Of a DNA stretch of 64,000 bases, positions 1-8,001 are shown one piece after another. The notes beneath the pieces are model-generated. The model saw only the letters and a program-made list of their open reading frames with translations. It made no database searches and was not told where the DNA came from. Every line of letters starts with the position of its first letter. The stretch's first letter is position 1. Origin of the DNA: an uncultured Bacillota bacterium (GTDB taxonomy: Bacteria; Bacillota; Clostridia; Christensenellales; UBA1242); contig URWY01000002.1 in the NCBI GenBank assembly GCA_900551705.1, positions 26,574-90,573 on the forward strand. The letters run 5' to 3'. Both the position numbers and the translations under genes were made by a program.

Positions 1-1292
1 AAACATTCAACCAAATATTTAGCTTCTTTAACGCGCTTTTCATACATCAAAACAACTGCAAATTCTGCCAAGGCTTTTGCTTGATTTTCATCACACAAGA
101 GTGCTGCCATTCTAACCGCCCACTTAGCAGATTTGATGTCGTCTTTCTTTTTCAAAACTTCAAAAACGCTTTGTGCATAATTGTTCAAACTATCTTTGTC
201 AAAAATATCATATAAATATTCAAGATTCTTTAAGTTATAAAGACCTTTGTCTTCCTTAAATAAATCAATTATATATGTGTAAGTTGCATTATCCGCTTTG
301 ACGCCACTTTTATATGTCAAATTGAGCCTATCAAATGGCAAGCCAAGAGTGCGCTCTTGTGGTTCTTTCACTTTTCTGCGAACAAGATACATAAATTGCT
401 TTTCTGTCTTGTTAGAAACATTTTCAATTATATCTAACCTTTCAGCAATCTGATTTTTAATTTCAACATCTTCTTCTCTTTCGTAAATTTCTTTTAATCT
501 TGAAATTGCTTCGGTGTCTGAACCAAAAATGAACAAAATTTGAATCAAATCTAACTTGCTTGCTGCGTTATCTAAAAGCCTTCTATCAAGTTCAAAGAAT
601 GTTTCGCGCTTATACTTTTTCAAAATATGGCCAATCCTATTCTCGTCTGAATTTTCACCAGAGATGAAATCGTCAACCAACATTTTAATGCCGCGTGGCG
701 TGTTAAAGTCTGTTATCATTGCCAAAATGCCATATTTTTGCTCTGGGTGCATTGCTAAATAGGAAATTGTCCATTCTTCGTTTTCGTTGAAAAATCTTTG
801 CATAAACTCGATTGCTGGCCTTTTCCAAACAAAAAGCGAGTCTGACTTATCACTTTCAAAGGCAGACAAAACAAAAGGAAGATACAACTCCTTTTCAATT
901 TCGCAATTTTTAACAATTTCAACAAATCTATCAAAATATTTTTCGTCAAAAGTGTATGCTTGCTTGTTGCTTACATATTTTATTTGTCCAATTTGACCAA
1001 CAAACATTCTCTTAACAAAATGATAAAGTTCAATTTGCAAGTTGCAATGAAGCAACAATCTCACAAAATTTGAAAGTGCAAATATGTAATTTTTTAATTG
1101 AAATAAAAGATCCGAAAACTCAAAAATATTTTTTTCTCTTTCTTCTTGTGAAATCTCCTTAACTTTTACATTTGCAAGTTCGTTTAATTTAATTTGCCTT
1201 GAAATAAAACCTTCAAAGTCAAAACTGTCTTCAAAATCAAAAATCGTTTTTAATGCTTTCTCTATTTGGCTGATGTCGCGTAAAATTTCCAT
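1..1292 (-). CDS. Hypothetical protein, C-terminus outside the window
   Basis: One frame stays open from an ATG at 1292 to the left edge, about 430 codons with no stop. An AGGAG site lies 7 nt before the ATG. A promoter-like TTGAAA/TAAAGT pair with a 16-nt spacer (1334-1339 and 1312-1317) lies upstream. The product is charged, mostly helical by composition, rich in Lys, Glu, Phe and Leu, with no signal peptide, membrane segment or catalytic motif that I recognise. The later part, with repeated short helices around AKWAVRMAALL, could be a HEAT- or TPR-like scaffold, but this is a guess. The gene is separated from its right neighbour by a terminator. Confidence 0.8.
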   Translation of the reverse strand, partial: MEILRDISQIEKALKTIFDFEDSFDFEGFISRQIKLNELANVKVKEISQEEREKNIFEFSDLLFQLKNYIFALSNFVRLLLHCNLQIELYHFVKRMFVGQIGQIKYVSNKQAYTFDEKYFDRFVEIVKNCEIEKELYLPFVLSAFESDKSDSLFVWKRPAIEFMQRFFNENEEWTISYLAMHPEQKYGILAMITDFNTPRGIKMLVDDFISGENSDENRIGHILKKYKRETFFELDRRLLDNAASKLDLIQILFIFGSDTEAISRLKEIYEREEDVEIKNQIAERLDIIENVSNKTEKQFMYLVRRKVKEPQERTLGLPFDRLNLTYKSGVKADNATYTYIIDLFKEDKGLYNLKNLEYLYDIFDKDSLNNYAQSVFEVLKKKDDIKSAKWAVRMAALLCDENQAKALAEFAVVLMYEKRVKEAKYLVEC

Positions 1293-1344
1293 GAAAAACT
1301 CCTATGCTTATACTTTAGCATAACTTTTTATATTTTCAAATTAT

Positions 1345-1374
1345 ATTTTTAAAAAAACTCTCGCTTGGAGAGTT
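1345..1374 (-). terminator. Rho-independent terminator after the PucR-like gene
   Basis: Arms AACTCTC (1356-1362) and GAGAGTT (1368-1374) close a 5-nt loop. Read on the minus strand the hairpin is followed by a run of T residues. Confidence 0.75.
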
Positions 1375-1381
1375 GATTTTT

Positions 1382-1732
1382 TTAATTGCAGGCGTTCAAC
1401 ATTTTAAAAATTTCGCGCGCGTTAATATACAAAACACAGTCTTCAAAACTTTTAAGGTCAAGACCAATGGTCTTCTTTATTTTCCCAATACGATAAATCA
1501 ATGTGTTACGATGAACATACGAGTTTAAACTTGCTTTTGTCAAATTTAACCCACCGTTCAAAAACGCGTCAACGCTTTCATTAATAGCATCGTTGCAAAA
1601 TATCTTTTTTAACTCGTGATTTTTCACAATATCACAATACTTTTTTGCGTTAAAATGCTTGCCTATCAAATTTTCGGTTTTAAATAAATTCCTTATTTCA
1701 GCAGACTGAAAAATTAGTTCTTCGCTGTCCAT
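1382..1732 (-). CDS. PucR/CdaR-type helix-turn-helix protein (short)
   Basis: The C-terminal half (about residues 55-110) matches the PucR-family DNA-binding helix-turn-helix, with the typical pattern LNSYVHRNTLIYRIGKIKK followed by a hydrophobic helix. Family members are usually 300-500 residues with an N-terminal sensory domain; this one is only 116 residues and its N-terminal half matches nothing I know. The ATG at 1732 is preceded by AGGAG. It lies just downstream of the degenerate ABC ATPase gene on the same strand, with a 63-nt gap, so the two may be co-transcribed. A DNA-binding role is likely; its targets are unknown. Confidence 0.75.
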   Translation of the reverse strand: MDSEELIFQSAEIRNLFKTENLIGKHFNAKKYCDIVKNHELKKIFCNDAINESVDAFLNGGLNLTKASLNSYVHRNTLIYRIGKIKKTIGLDLKSFEDCVLYINAREIFKMLNACN

Positions 1733-1795
1733 AAATTCTCCTATAAGTAGTCCCCCAACAAATTTCTTGTCTTCTGTTTGTCTATTTTATGTTAA

Positions 1796-2443
1796 TTAAT
1801 TATTTTCAATGCTTCCTAGATTAAACTTTATTGTTCTTTTTGTCAAAATTTTAGCAATATCTTCCGATGTTGTGGCAACAAGTGTTGTGACTTTATTTTG
1901 AACATATTCTTTAACAATCATCGACTCAATAATTTCAAGTTGTTCTTGTTGCAATTTCTCAAATATGTTGTCAATCAATATTATATCAAGTTTTCTAAAC
2001 GAAAGCCTTGCGATTGAAAGCACATATTGCTCAAATAATGTCAAATTACAAACTTTTTCGTCTCTTAATTTTTCCATATTGTAATTTATCAAGAGTTCGT
2101 TTATCTTTTCTTCAATTTCAGAATTTGAATATTTTCTTGTTTTTAAAATATATTTCAAATTTTCATAAACAGTTTTTTTAGGAAAGAAAACTGGCGTTGC
2201 AGGAATGTATCCCATTTCAACATCGCAAGAAAAATCTATTTTTTTAAGCGGAACATCTTTGATATAAACTTCGCCGCTGTTTGGCTTTTCAAGCCCAGCC
2301 AAAACGCGAAGCATTGATGTTTTACCGCTGTTTTCTTCGCCCAAAAGAGCCACTGACTCGCCCTTTTTGACTTCAAAACTCACATCATAAAGTGCGTAAT
2401 ATTCTTTCGTATATTTCAAACACAAATTTTTAACTTTAATCAT
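1796..2443 (-). CDS. ABC-type ATPase domain protein with degenerate catalytic motifs
   Basis: A single nucleotide-binding domain of about 215 residues. The Walker A motif is intact (GEENSGKTS). The signature region reads NLTLFEQYVLSIARL instead of LSGGQ. Walker B is IILIDNIF, with Asn where the catalytic Glu normally sits, and the H-loop region (VTTLVATTSEDI) has Thr in place of His. It may bind ATP but should hydrolyse it poorly. I start at the ATG at 2443, which has AAGGAG at good spacing; the frame is open further upstream but adds only a hydrophobic stretch. No permease gene is adjacent. It sits just upstream of a PucR-type regulator gene, so a regulatory or sensor role is conceivable. 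Confidence 0.75.
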   Translation of the reverse strand: MIKVKNLCLKYTKEYYALYDVSFEVKKGESVALLGEENSGKTSMLRVLAGLEKPNSGEVYIKDVPLKKIDFSCDVEMGYIPATPVFFPKKTVYENLKYILKTRKYSNSEIEEKINELLINYNMEKLRDEKVCNLTLFEQYVLSIARLSFRKLDIILIDNIFEKLQQEQLEIIESMIVKEYVQNKVTTLVATTSEDIAKILTKRTIKFNLGSIENN

Positions 2444-2617
2444 TATTTCTCCTTGCCTACACTTGGCAATTAAATTGCAAACCAATTTGCAGATATATAA
2501 TACTATAAAAAAATAAAAAATCAACTCTTTTTTAAGAATTTGTTGTTTTTAAAAATCACTTGCAAATTGAGAAATATTGCGATATACTGCAATCACACTT
2601 TGTCTAAGGAGGATAAA

Positions 2618-3793
2618 ATGGATTTATTTAAAAAATGTCAAGACTTCACAAGAATTGAAGATTTAAAATCAATAAACTTGTATCCATATTTTCATAAACT
2701 TGAAAGTAAGCAGGATACTATTGTTGAAATGGAAGGTCATAAAACAATTATGATTGGTTCAAACAACTATCTCGGCTTAACTTCTCATCCAGAAGTTATA
2801 GACGCAGGAGTTGAAGCACTTAAAAAATATGGCAGCGGCTGTTCTGGTTCAAGATTTTTAAACGGAACTCTTGATTTGCATGTCAAACTAGAAAAAGAAC
2901 TTGCAGAGTTTTTACATAAAGAAGAAGTTGTAACTTTTTCAACAGGTTTTCAATCAAATTTAGGCATTATCAGCGCTATTGCCGGTAGAAACGACTATAT
3001 TGTTTGCGATAAAGAAAACCATGCAAGTATCTATGATGCCTGCAAATTGAGTTATGCAAAAATGTTGAGATATGAACATAATAATATGGAAGATTTGGAG
3101 CGCCAACTTCAATCTATCCCACAAGATAAAGGTATTTTAATTGTCACAGACGGCGTTTTCTCAATGAGTGGAGAAATCTGCAACTTGCCAAAAATTGTTG
3201 AATTAAAACATAAATATGGCGCAAGAGTTATGGTTGATGACGCGCACGGCTTCGGTGTTATTGGTGAAGGTGGACGCGGAACAGGTTCGCATTTTAATCT
3301 TGAAGACGAAGTTGACATCATAATGGGGACATTTTCAAAATCACTTGCAAGTTTAGGCGGATATATGGCTTCAAGCGAACGAGTAGCGAATTATGTCCGC
3401 CACAATTCAAGGCCATTTATTTTCAGCGCAAGTATTCCACCTGCAAATGTTGCGTGCGCAAGAAAAGCGTTGGAAATTATCAAACGCGAACCAGAAAGAG
3501 TTAAAAATTTGCAAGATAACGGCGCGTATGTCCGTGCAGGTCTTGAAAAACGAGGTATTAAATACATTCCAAGCGAAACTCCTATCGTTGCCATCTATAC
3601 TTACGATGATGAAAAAACATTCCTAGCATGCAAAATGCTTTTTGAACGCGGAGTTTATGTAAATCCAGTTGTATCACCTGCCGTTCCGGTCGGTTCAAGT
3701 CTGATAAGAACATCATACACCGCAACACACACTCATAAACAACTTGACGAAGCCATGGACAAAATCAAACAAGTGCTAGACGAGATATTATAA
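2618..3793 (+). CDS. PLP-dependent alpha-oxoamine synthase, serine palmitoyltransferase-like
   Basis: A 391-residue fold-type I PLP enzyme that condenses an amino acid with an acyl-CoA. Family motifs are present: SNNYLGLTSHPEV, GSGCSGSRFLNGT, VDDAHGFGVIGEGG, and the PLP lysine in GTFSKSLASLGGY. From memory, the N-terminal YPYFHKLE segment and these motifs resemble Bacteroides serine palmitoyltransferase more than BioF or Kbl. No biotin or threonine-degradation gene is nearby. The ATG at 2618 has AAGGAGG at ideal spacing and starts at the family's usual N-terminus. The product could be 3-ketosphinganine or a related lipid precursor, but 2-amino-3-ketobutyrate ligase activity cannot be excluded by reading alone. 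Confidence 0.85.
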   Translation: MDLFKKCQDFTRIEDLKSINLYPYFHKLESKQDTIVEMEGHKTIMIGSNNYLGLTSHPEVIDAGVEALKKYGSGCSGSRFLNGTLDLHVKLEKELAEFLHKEEVVTFSTGFQSNLGIISAIAGRNDYIVCDKENHASIYDACKLSYAKMLRYEHNNMEDLERQLQSIPQDKGILIVTDGVFSMSGEICNLPKIVELKHKYGARVMVDDAHGFGVIGEGGRGTGSHFNLEDEVDIIMGTFSKSLASLGGYMASSERVANYVRHNSRPFIFSASIPPANVACARKALEIIKREPERVKNLQDNGAYVRAGLEKRGIKYIPSETPIVAIYTYDDEKTFLACKMLFERGVYVNPVVSPAVPVGSSLIRTSYTATHTHKQLDEAMDKIKQVLDEIL

Positions 3794-3817
3794 AAAGAGC
3801 CCAACCGGCTCTTTTTT
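3794..3817. terminator. Bidirectional terminator between convergent genes
   Basis: Arms GAGCC (3797-3801) and GGCTC (3807-3811) are flanked by A and T runs, so the hairpin can end transcription from both sides. Confidence 0.8.
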
Positions 3818-4256
3818 AAATTTCAATTATCTTTTTATTTTTCTTTTGGGCATATTTTACCATTTTATATGCTCCGCTTTTGTATGGCATCTCAATGTGA
3901 CAAACTAAAACATCGCAGTTATTAACTATCCATTCATTACGCTTAGTTATTCGCTGCTTTGGGTAATATTGCTCAATCGGCGGAAATATTGTTTCATCGA
4001 CAGCCTTTGACAAAAAGAAATTTTCTTTATTATGTTGATAGTGCAACAAAATTCTAACAATTTTTATATAAGGATACTTTTCTTTTAACTCAACAATAGC
4101 ATTAAAACATTTTTCGTCAAACGCCCCCTTGTTGCCATCATAAAAAATTGTATAGCCTTGCTGAATAAGTCCTTCAATAGTTTGAAGAAGTTTTTCTTTA
4201 ACCCCAATACATCTCCACGAATCACGATGTCCCGCAAACGCAACTACTTTTTCCAT
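3816..4256 (-). CDS. SLOG-superfamily protein (YpsA/DUF1273-like), copy 1
   Basis: A 146-residue Rossmannoid protein. It begins with a strand and the motif FAGHRDSW, has a glycine-containing turn before GAFDEKCF, a central KYPYIKIV strand, and ends with NNCDVLVCHIE and a gap before KSGAYKMVKYA. This is the layout of SLOG proteins, a family predicted to bind nucleotide-derived ligands. The ATG at 4256 has AAAGGAG upstream. It is divergent from an XRE-type regulator gene (4379), an arrangement repeated at 36.9-37.7 kb with a homologous protein. Its ligand is unknown. Confidence 0.75.
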   Translation of the reverse strand: MEKVVAFAGHRDSWRCIGVKEKLLQTIEGLIQQGYTIFYDGNKGAFDEKCFNAIVELKEKYPYIKIVRILLHYQHNKENFFLSKAVDETIFPPIEQYYPKQRITKRNEWIVNNCDVLVCHIEMPYKSGAYKMVKYAQKKNKKIIEI

Positions 4257-4378
4257 ATAATTCTCCTTTTTGCTCAATAATTGTGAAGTAATTATACAAC
4301 TAAAATGAATTAAATGCAAAATAATAGCCAACTATAATAATGAATAGAAATTGAGTAAAAAGTAAAAAGGAGTTGAGT

Positions 4379-4690
4379 ATGGATTATTTTAGAAAGATTG
4401 ATAAAATGCGTGTTGCTCGTGGTTGGTCATTTTATAGACTTAGCCAAGAATCCGGTTTATCTCAACAAACTTTCACTAAATGGATGAATGGTAAAACAAC
4501 ACCAACATTACTAGCGTTACAGGCAGTTTGTGACGCATTTGAAATTAGTTTGGCAGAATTTTTTGCCGAAGATGAAATCATTGTTGTAACGCCAGAAGTC
4601 AAAGAATTATTTAACGATTGGCAAGTCCTAACAAAAGAAGAAAAGGCATCAGTCATGGCAATAGTCAAAAACTATATTAAAAAAAGATAA
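4379..4690 (+). CDS. XRE-family helix-turn-helix regulator
   Basis: A 103-residue protein with a Cro/CI-type helix-turn-helix in residues 7-60 (KMRVARGWSFYRLSQESGLS, then TFTKWMNGKTTPTLLALQAV). A C-terminal helix LTKEEKASVMAIVKNYI is of the kind seen in small XRE regulators. I choose the ATG at 4379, 6 nt after AAGGAG; a TTG two codons earlier is also in frame. It is divergent from the SLOG gene and likely regulates the shared 122-nt intergenic region. A terminator follows at once. Confidence 0.85.
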   Translation: MDYFRKIDKMRVARGWSFYRLSQESGLSQQTFTKWMNGKTTPTLLALQAVCDAFEISLAEFFAEDEIIVVTPEVKELFNDWQVLTKEEKASVMAIVKNYIKKR

Positions 4691-4711
4691 GAGCCCAAGC
4701 GGCTCTTTTTT
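4689..4711 (+). terminator. Rho-independent terminator after the XRE gene
   Basis: Arms GAGCC (4691-4695) and GGCTC (4701-4705) are followed by seven T residues. Confidence 0.85.
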
Positions 4712-4713
4712 AT

Positions 4714-4741
4714 TTGCTAATTAGATAAAAAATGCTATCAT
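4714..4741 (+). promoter_or_regulatory. Promoter of truA, apparently leaderless
   Basis: TTGCTA (4714-4719), a 16-nt spacer, then TATCAT (4736-4741). The -10 box ends 6 nt before the truA ATG and there is no Shine-Dalgarno site. Confidence 0.6.
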
Positions 4742-4747
4742 AAACAC

Positions 4748-5521
4748 ATGAACAAAATAAATGTGTTGTTTACAATCAGTTACAAAGGAACCATTTACAG
4801 CGGTTGGCAAGTTCAACCTGTCAAACAAACAATTCAAGGAGAAATTGAAAGCGTTCTTGAAAGGCTTTTTAATGAAAAAGTTGAAGTTGTTGGCAGCGGA
4901 AGAACAGACGCTGGCGTACATGCTCTTGGCACAAAAGCAAATGCCCTTTTAAATGCTGATTTTTTATCAAAACACTTTTCAAAAAATGGCAAATTGGATT
5001 TCATTAAGTTTAGAGATGCAATTAATCAACTTTTGCCTGAAAATATTCAAATTTTATCAATTAAAAGAGTTCCAATAACTTTTAACGCTAGGTTTTCGGC
5101 AAAGAAAAAAACTTATGAATACAAACTTCAAAATGGCGGAATTTTATCACCTTTTGACAGCGAAACGACCGTTTTGGTGCGTCAAAAACTTGACATTGAT
5201 GCAATGATTGCTGCTAGCAAATATCTAATTGGCGAGCACGATTTCACATCATTTTGCAGTGCACAAACGCAAACAAACGACCATATTAGAACAATTTATG
5301 ATATAAAAATCACAAAAAAATCTAATAAAATTTTAATCGAAATAACCGGTAACGGCTTTTTATATAACATGGTCAGAATTATTGTTGGCACGCTTGTTGA
5401 AATCGGTTTAGGAAAGAAAAATACAAGCGAAATGAAAGCAATTTTAAGCAGTAAAGACCGTTCAAAAGCAGGCAAAACATACCCTGCTCACGCACTCTTT
5501 TTAAAAAAAGTTTTATATTAA
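4748..5521 (+). CDS. truA: tRNA pseudouridine synthase A
   Basis: Makes pseudouridine at positions 38-40 of tRNA anticodon stem-loops. The 257-residue product has the family motif GRTDAGVHALG with the catalytic Asp near residue 55, the N-terminal YKGTIYSGWQVQP segment, and FLYNMVRIIVGTL near the C-terminus. Length is normal for TruA. The ATG at 4748 lies 6 nt after a -10 box without a ribosome-binding site, so the mRNA is probably leaderless. It stands alone, between a terminator and the rplM leader. Confidence 0.97.
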   Translation: MNKINVLFTISYKGTIYSGWQVQPVKQTIQGEIESVLERLFNEKVEVVGSGRTDAGVHALGTKANALLNADFLSKHFSKNGKLDFIKFRDAINQLLPENIQILSIKRVPITFNARFSAKKKTYEYKLQNGGILSPFDSETTVLVRQKLDIDAMIAASKYLIGEHDFTSFCSAQTQTNDHIRTIYDIKITKKSNKILIEITGNGFLYNMVRIIVGTLVEIGLGKKNTSEMKAILSSKDRSKAGKTYPAHALFLKKVLY

Positions 5522-5549
5522 AATTTATTAAATAATTTTCAAAAAATTC

Positions 5550-5578
5550 TTGACATTATCAGCAAATTATAATATATT
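5550..5578 (+). promoter_or_regulatory. Promoter of the rplM-rpsI operon
   Basis: TTGACA (5550-5555), a 17-nt spacer, then TATATT (5573-5578). Initiation is expected near 5585, leaving a 5' leader of about 155 nt. Confidence 0.75.
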
Positions 5579-5582
5579 ATTA

Positions 5583-5740
5583 TCGTCTAATGTTTTTAGG
5601 CGATTTTTTTGTGATGCTAGCCCCTTCACAAATGGTTGCTTTAAAGGTAGCGGATAACTTAATCAAGTTTGCAACTGCAAGCGCGAACTGCATTTGCTAG
5701 AAGATTGTAATTTTTAAAATATTATTCGGAGGAAAATTCA
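5583..5740 (+). promoter_or_regulatory. 5' leader of rplM-rpsI with terminator-like hairpin
   Basis: The leader opens with arms TCGTCTAA (5583-5590) and TTAGGCGA (5596-5603) followed by seven T residues, which looks like an early intrinsic terminator. A further ~130 nt contains short complementary segments around GCTAG motifs. L13 and other ribosomal protein operons of Bacillota are known to use autoregulatory leaders. I cannot match this one to the known L13 leader, so its role is inferred. Confidence 0.5.
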
Positions 5741-6184
5741 ATGAAGTCATATATGGCAAAACCAGAAACTGTTGAAAGAAAATGGTATTTAGTTGATGCT
5801 GCTAACACTCCTCTTGGACGCGTTGCAAGCCAAGTTGCTTCAATCTTGCGTGGTAAAAACAAACCAACATTCACACCACATGTTGACACAGGAGATTATG
5901 TTATCGTTATCAATTCTGATAAAATCGTTTTAACAGGTAAAAAATTAATTCAAAAGAAATTCAAAACATATTCAGGATATCAAGGCGGACTTAAAGAAGT
6001 TCAATACAAAAAAATGATGGAAGAAAAATCAGATGTTGCACTTTTAAGAGCAATTAAAGGAATGCTTCCAAAAAATGCTCTTGGTAGAGATATGGCAAGA
6101 AAAGTTAAAATCTACAAAGGTGCAGAACATCCACACGAAGCACAACATCCAGAATTAATTTCATTAAAAGGAGAAATTAAATAA
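5741..6184 (+). CDS. rplM: 50S ribosomal protein L13
   Basis: A 147-residue L13, an early-assembly protein of the large subunit. Diagnostic segments are KWYLVDAANTPLGRVASQVA, HVDTGDYVIVINSDKI, and the C-terminal MLPKNALGRDMARKVKIYKG with the HPHEAQHPE tail. The ATG at 5741 follows GGAGG at good spacing. Its stop codon overlaps the rpsI start by one base (TAATG), the usual coupled L13-S9 pair. Confidence 0.99.
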   Translation: MKSYMAKPETVERKWYLVDAANTPLGRVASQVASILRGKNKPTFTPHVDTGDYVIVINSDKIVLTGKKLIQKKFKTYSGYQGGLKEVQYKKMMEEKSDVALLRAIKGMLPKNALGRDMARKVKIYKGAEHPHEAQHPELISLKGEIK

Positions 6185-6618
6185 TGGCAGAAACAAAGAA
6201 AGCTGTTAAAGCTACTTTAAAATCAAAGAAAATTCAATTTTGCGCAACTGGTAGAAGAAAAAAATCTATCGCACGCGTTAGATTAATTCCAGGCGGAAAC
6301 GGAACAATCGTTATCAACAAAAAATCTATTGACGAATACTTCCCACAAGACCTTTTAAAATTAATTGTTAAACAACCATTAGAACTCACAAACAGTGCAG
6401 ATAAATATGATGTTTATGTTAATGTTATCGGTGGTGGCATTGCTGGTCAAGCAGGTGCTATTTGCCACGGTATTTCAAGAGCACTTGTTAAAGCCGAAGA
6501 AAATCTTAAATCAGAAGTTAAGAAAGCTGGCTTGTTAACTCGTGACCCAAGAATGAAAGAGCGTAAAAAATATGGTCTTAAAAAAGCAAGAAAAGCATCT
6601 CAATTCTCAAAGAGATAA
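6184..6618 (+). CDS. rpsI: 30S ribosomal protein S9
   Basis: A 144-residue S9 with a basic N-terminal extension. It carries FCATGRRKKSIARVRLIPG, GGGIAGQAGAICHGISRAL, and the conserved C-terminal tail ARKASQFSKR whose final Lys-Arg reaches the P-site tRNA. It is translationally coupled to rplM by the one-base overlap and shares its promoter and leader. Confidence 0.99.
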   Translation: MAETKKAVKATLKSKKIQFCATGRRKKSIARVRLIPGGNGTIVINKKSIDEYFPQDLLKLIVKQPLELTNSADKYDVYVNVIGGGIAGQAGAICHGISRALVKAEENLKSEVKKAGLLTRDPRMKERKKYGLKKARKASQFSKR

Positions 6619-6681
6619 TTTGCAATCAGACTTACAAAAAGCAAGGCAATATGCCCTGCTTTTTTTATTTTGCAAGATTTA

Positions 6682-6710
6682 TTGATTTTTTTGTAAAATT
6701 GTGCTACATT
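6682..6710 (+). promoter_or_regulatory. Leaderless-type promoter
   Basis: TTGATT (6682-6687), a 17-nt spacer, and TACATT (6705-6710). The next start codon is 6 nt further on and lacks a Shine-Dalgarno site. Confidence 0.55.
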
Positions 6711-6716
6711 AGAAAT

Positions 6717-7961
6717 ATGGAAATGCAAGCCGAAAATATTGAAGTTAAAAAACAAATATGGAAAGACCATCTCAGCGGCGAAGAATACTCTGACCCACTT
6801 GATATTTTATATTATAAAAACACACTCAACGAAGAAAAATATTCAAACTTGCTTTTAGGCACTTTCAACGCAGAAGGCAACTATTCAATTGAAAAAGAAC
6901 TTTTGCAAGAACTTATCAATGTCAACAAATTTATTACAGACAATGTCGAAGGCGTATATCACCTAACCGCAAAAACAACTTCGCCAGAATTTGATCTTCA
7001 TTTTCTTTTAAAAATTAAAAACGATGACGAAAACAACAAAAAAATCGCTTCATTAATTTTGCTTGAACCTTTTAAAAGTTTAGACGAGCAAACATCATCA
7101 GAATTTGCAACAACAATTGCTCGTTATCGCGATGAAAATGATATTTATTTCATGCCAAAAGTTGCAAAAGTTTTTCATATTTTTGATAAACGCGATGAAG
7201 ACGGCAGAGAAAGCGAAAATGACGAAATATTGTTAAATGTTTTAAAATCAAAAAAACAACTCAAAATGCTGAAAAATAAACTAGCTGAGTCAAACGAATA
7301 TTTATCTCAATATTATATCGACAATGTCATCGCAATCTTGAAAAAATATCCAGGCAAGTATTCTGAGTATATTTTAAGAAAATACGATATGCTTTTGTTG
7401 GAACATAAAGGCAATTTAAACAAAAAAAATTATTACAAAATGTTGCGTCTTGAACTAGATAAATTGCTGATGGCATCAAGGCACATGTGCGACAATCCTG
7501 ACCTGCTTAAGGCGTTGGGCGAACAAAAACAAATCTTTGTAAACAACATGGAAAAGTTTGAAGAAACATTAAAAGCCCCACCTATCGCTGCACCTAAAAA
7601 AGAAGAAGCGAAAAAATCCGCAGCAAAAGCCGCGCCTGCTAAAAAAGCGGCAGCAAAGAAAAAGGCCGCAGCAAAGAAAAAAGCCGCACCTGCAAAGAAA
7701 AAAGTTGATCCACAATTCAAATGGCTTGTTGAGAGAGAAGAACCAACCTTGCCACCAGTTATTCCAGAAGTCAAGCAAGAAACACAAACGGAAAAGCAAG
7801 ATAGTAAGTCAATTATTATCCCCCCAGGTTTATTCTTAGATAGTATGATAGATGACAATATAAATGTCCCACTAACAATTAGTGAGAAGTTTATACCAGA
7901 AAAGAATAAAACAACGGTCGTAAATATTTCAGAACTTACAAATGCCGAATTTGAAATGTAA
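6717..7961 (+). CDS. Hypothetical protein with Ala/Lys-rich histone-like segment
   Basis: A 414-residue protein not matched to any family. The first ~280 residues are soluble, charged and helical. Residues about 285-330 form a low-complexity Ala-Lys-Pro stretch (units such as AAKKKAAAKKK and APAKKK), like histone H1-type tails that bind nucleic acid. A hydrophilic C-terminal region of ~85 residues follows. There is no signal peptide or membrane segment. I start at the ATG at 6717, which sits 6 nt after a promoter -10 box; an upstream in-frame start would lie inside that promoter. Nucleic-acid binding is an inference from composition only. Confidence 0.75.
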   Translation: MEMQAENIEVKKQIWKDHLSGEEYSDPLDILYYKNTLNEEKYSNLLLGTFNAEGNYSIEKELLQELINVNKFITDNVEGVYHLTAKTTSPEFDLHFLLKIKNDDENNKKIASLILLEPFKSLDEQTSSEFATTIARYRDENDIYFMPKVAKVFHIFDKRDEDGRESENDEILLNVLKSKKQLKMLKNKLAESNEYLSQYYIDNVIAILKKYPGKYSEYILRKYDMLLLEHKGNLNKKNYYKMLRLELDKLLMASRHMCDNPDLLKALGEQKQIFVNNMEKFEETLKAPPIAAPKKEEAKKSAAKAAPAKKAAAKKKAAAKKKAAPAKKKVDPQFKWLVEREEPTLPPVIPEVKQETQTEKQDSKSIIIPPGLFLDSMIDDNINVPLTISEKFIPEKNKTTVVNISELTNAEFEM

Positions 7962-7989
7962 AAAAACGCACAATTTTGTGCGTTTTTTT
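7962..7989 (+). terminator. Rho-independent terminator
   Basis: Arms AACGCACA (7965-7972) and TGTGCGTT (7977-7984) with a 4-nt loop, followed by a T run. Confidence 0.85.
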
Positions 7990-8001
7990 ATAATTCAATA
8001 A

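Noticed and set aside
7433..7858. Minus-strand Phe/Cys-rich frame opposite the Ala/Lys-rich segment
   Set aside because: Shadow of the real plus-strand gene; its composition is explained by the antisense of Lys and Ala codons.
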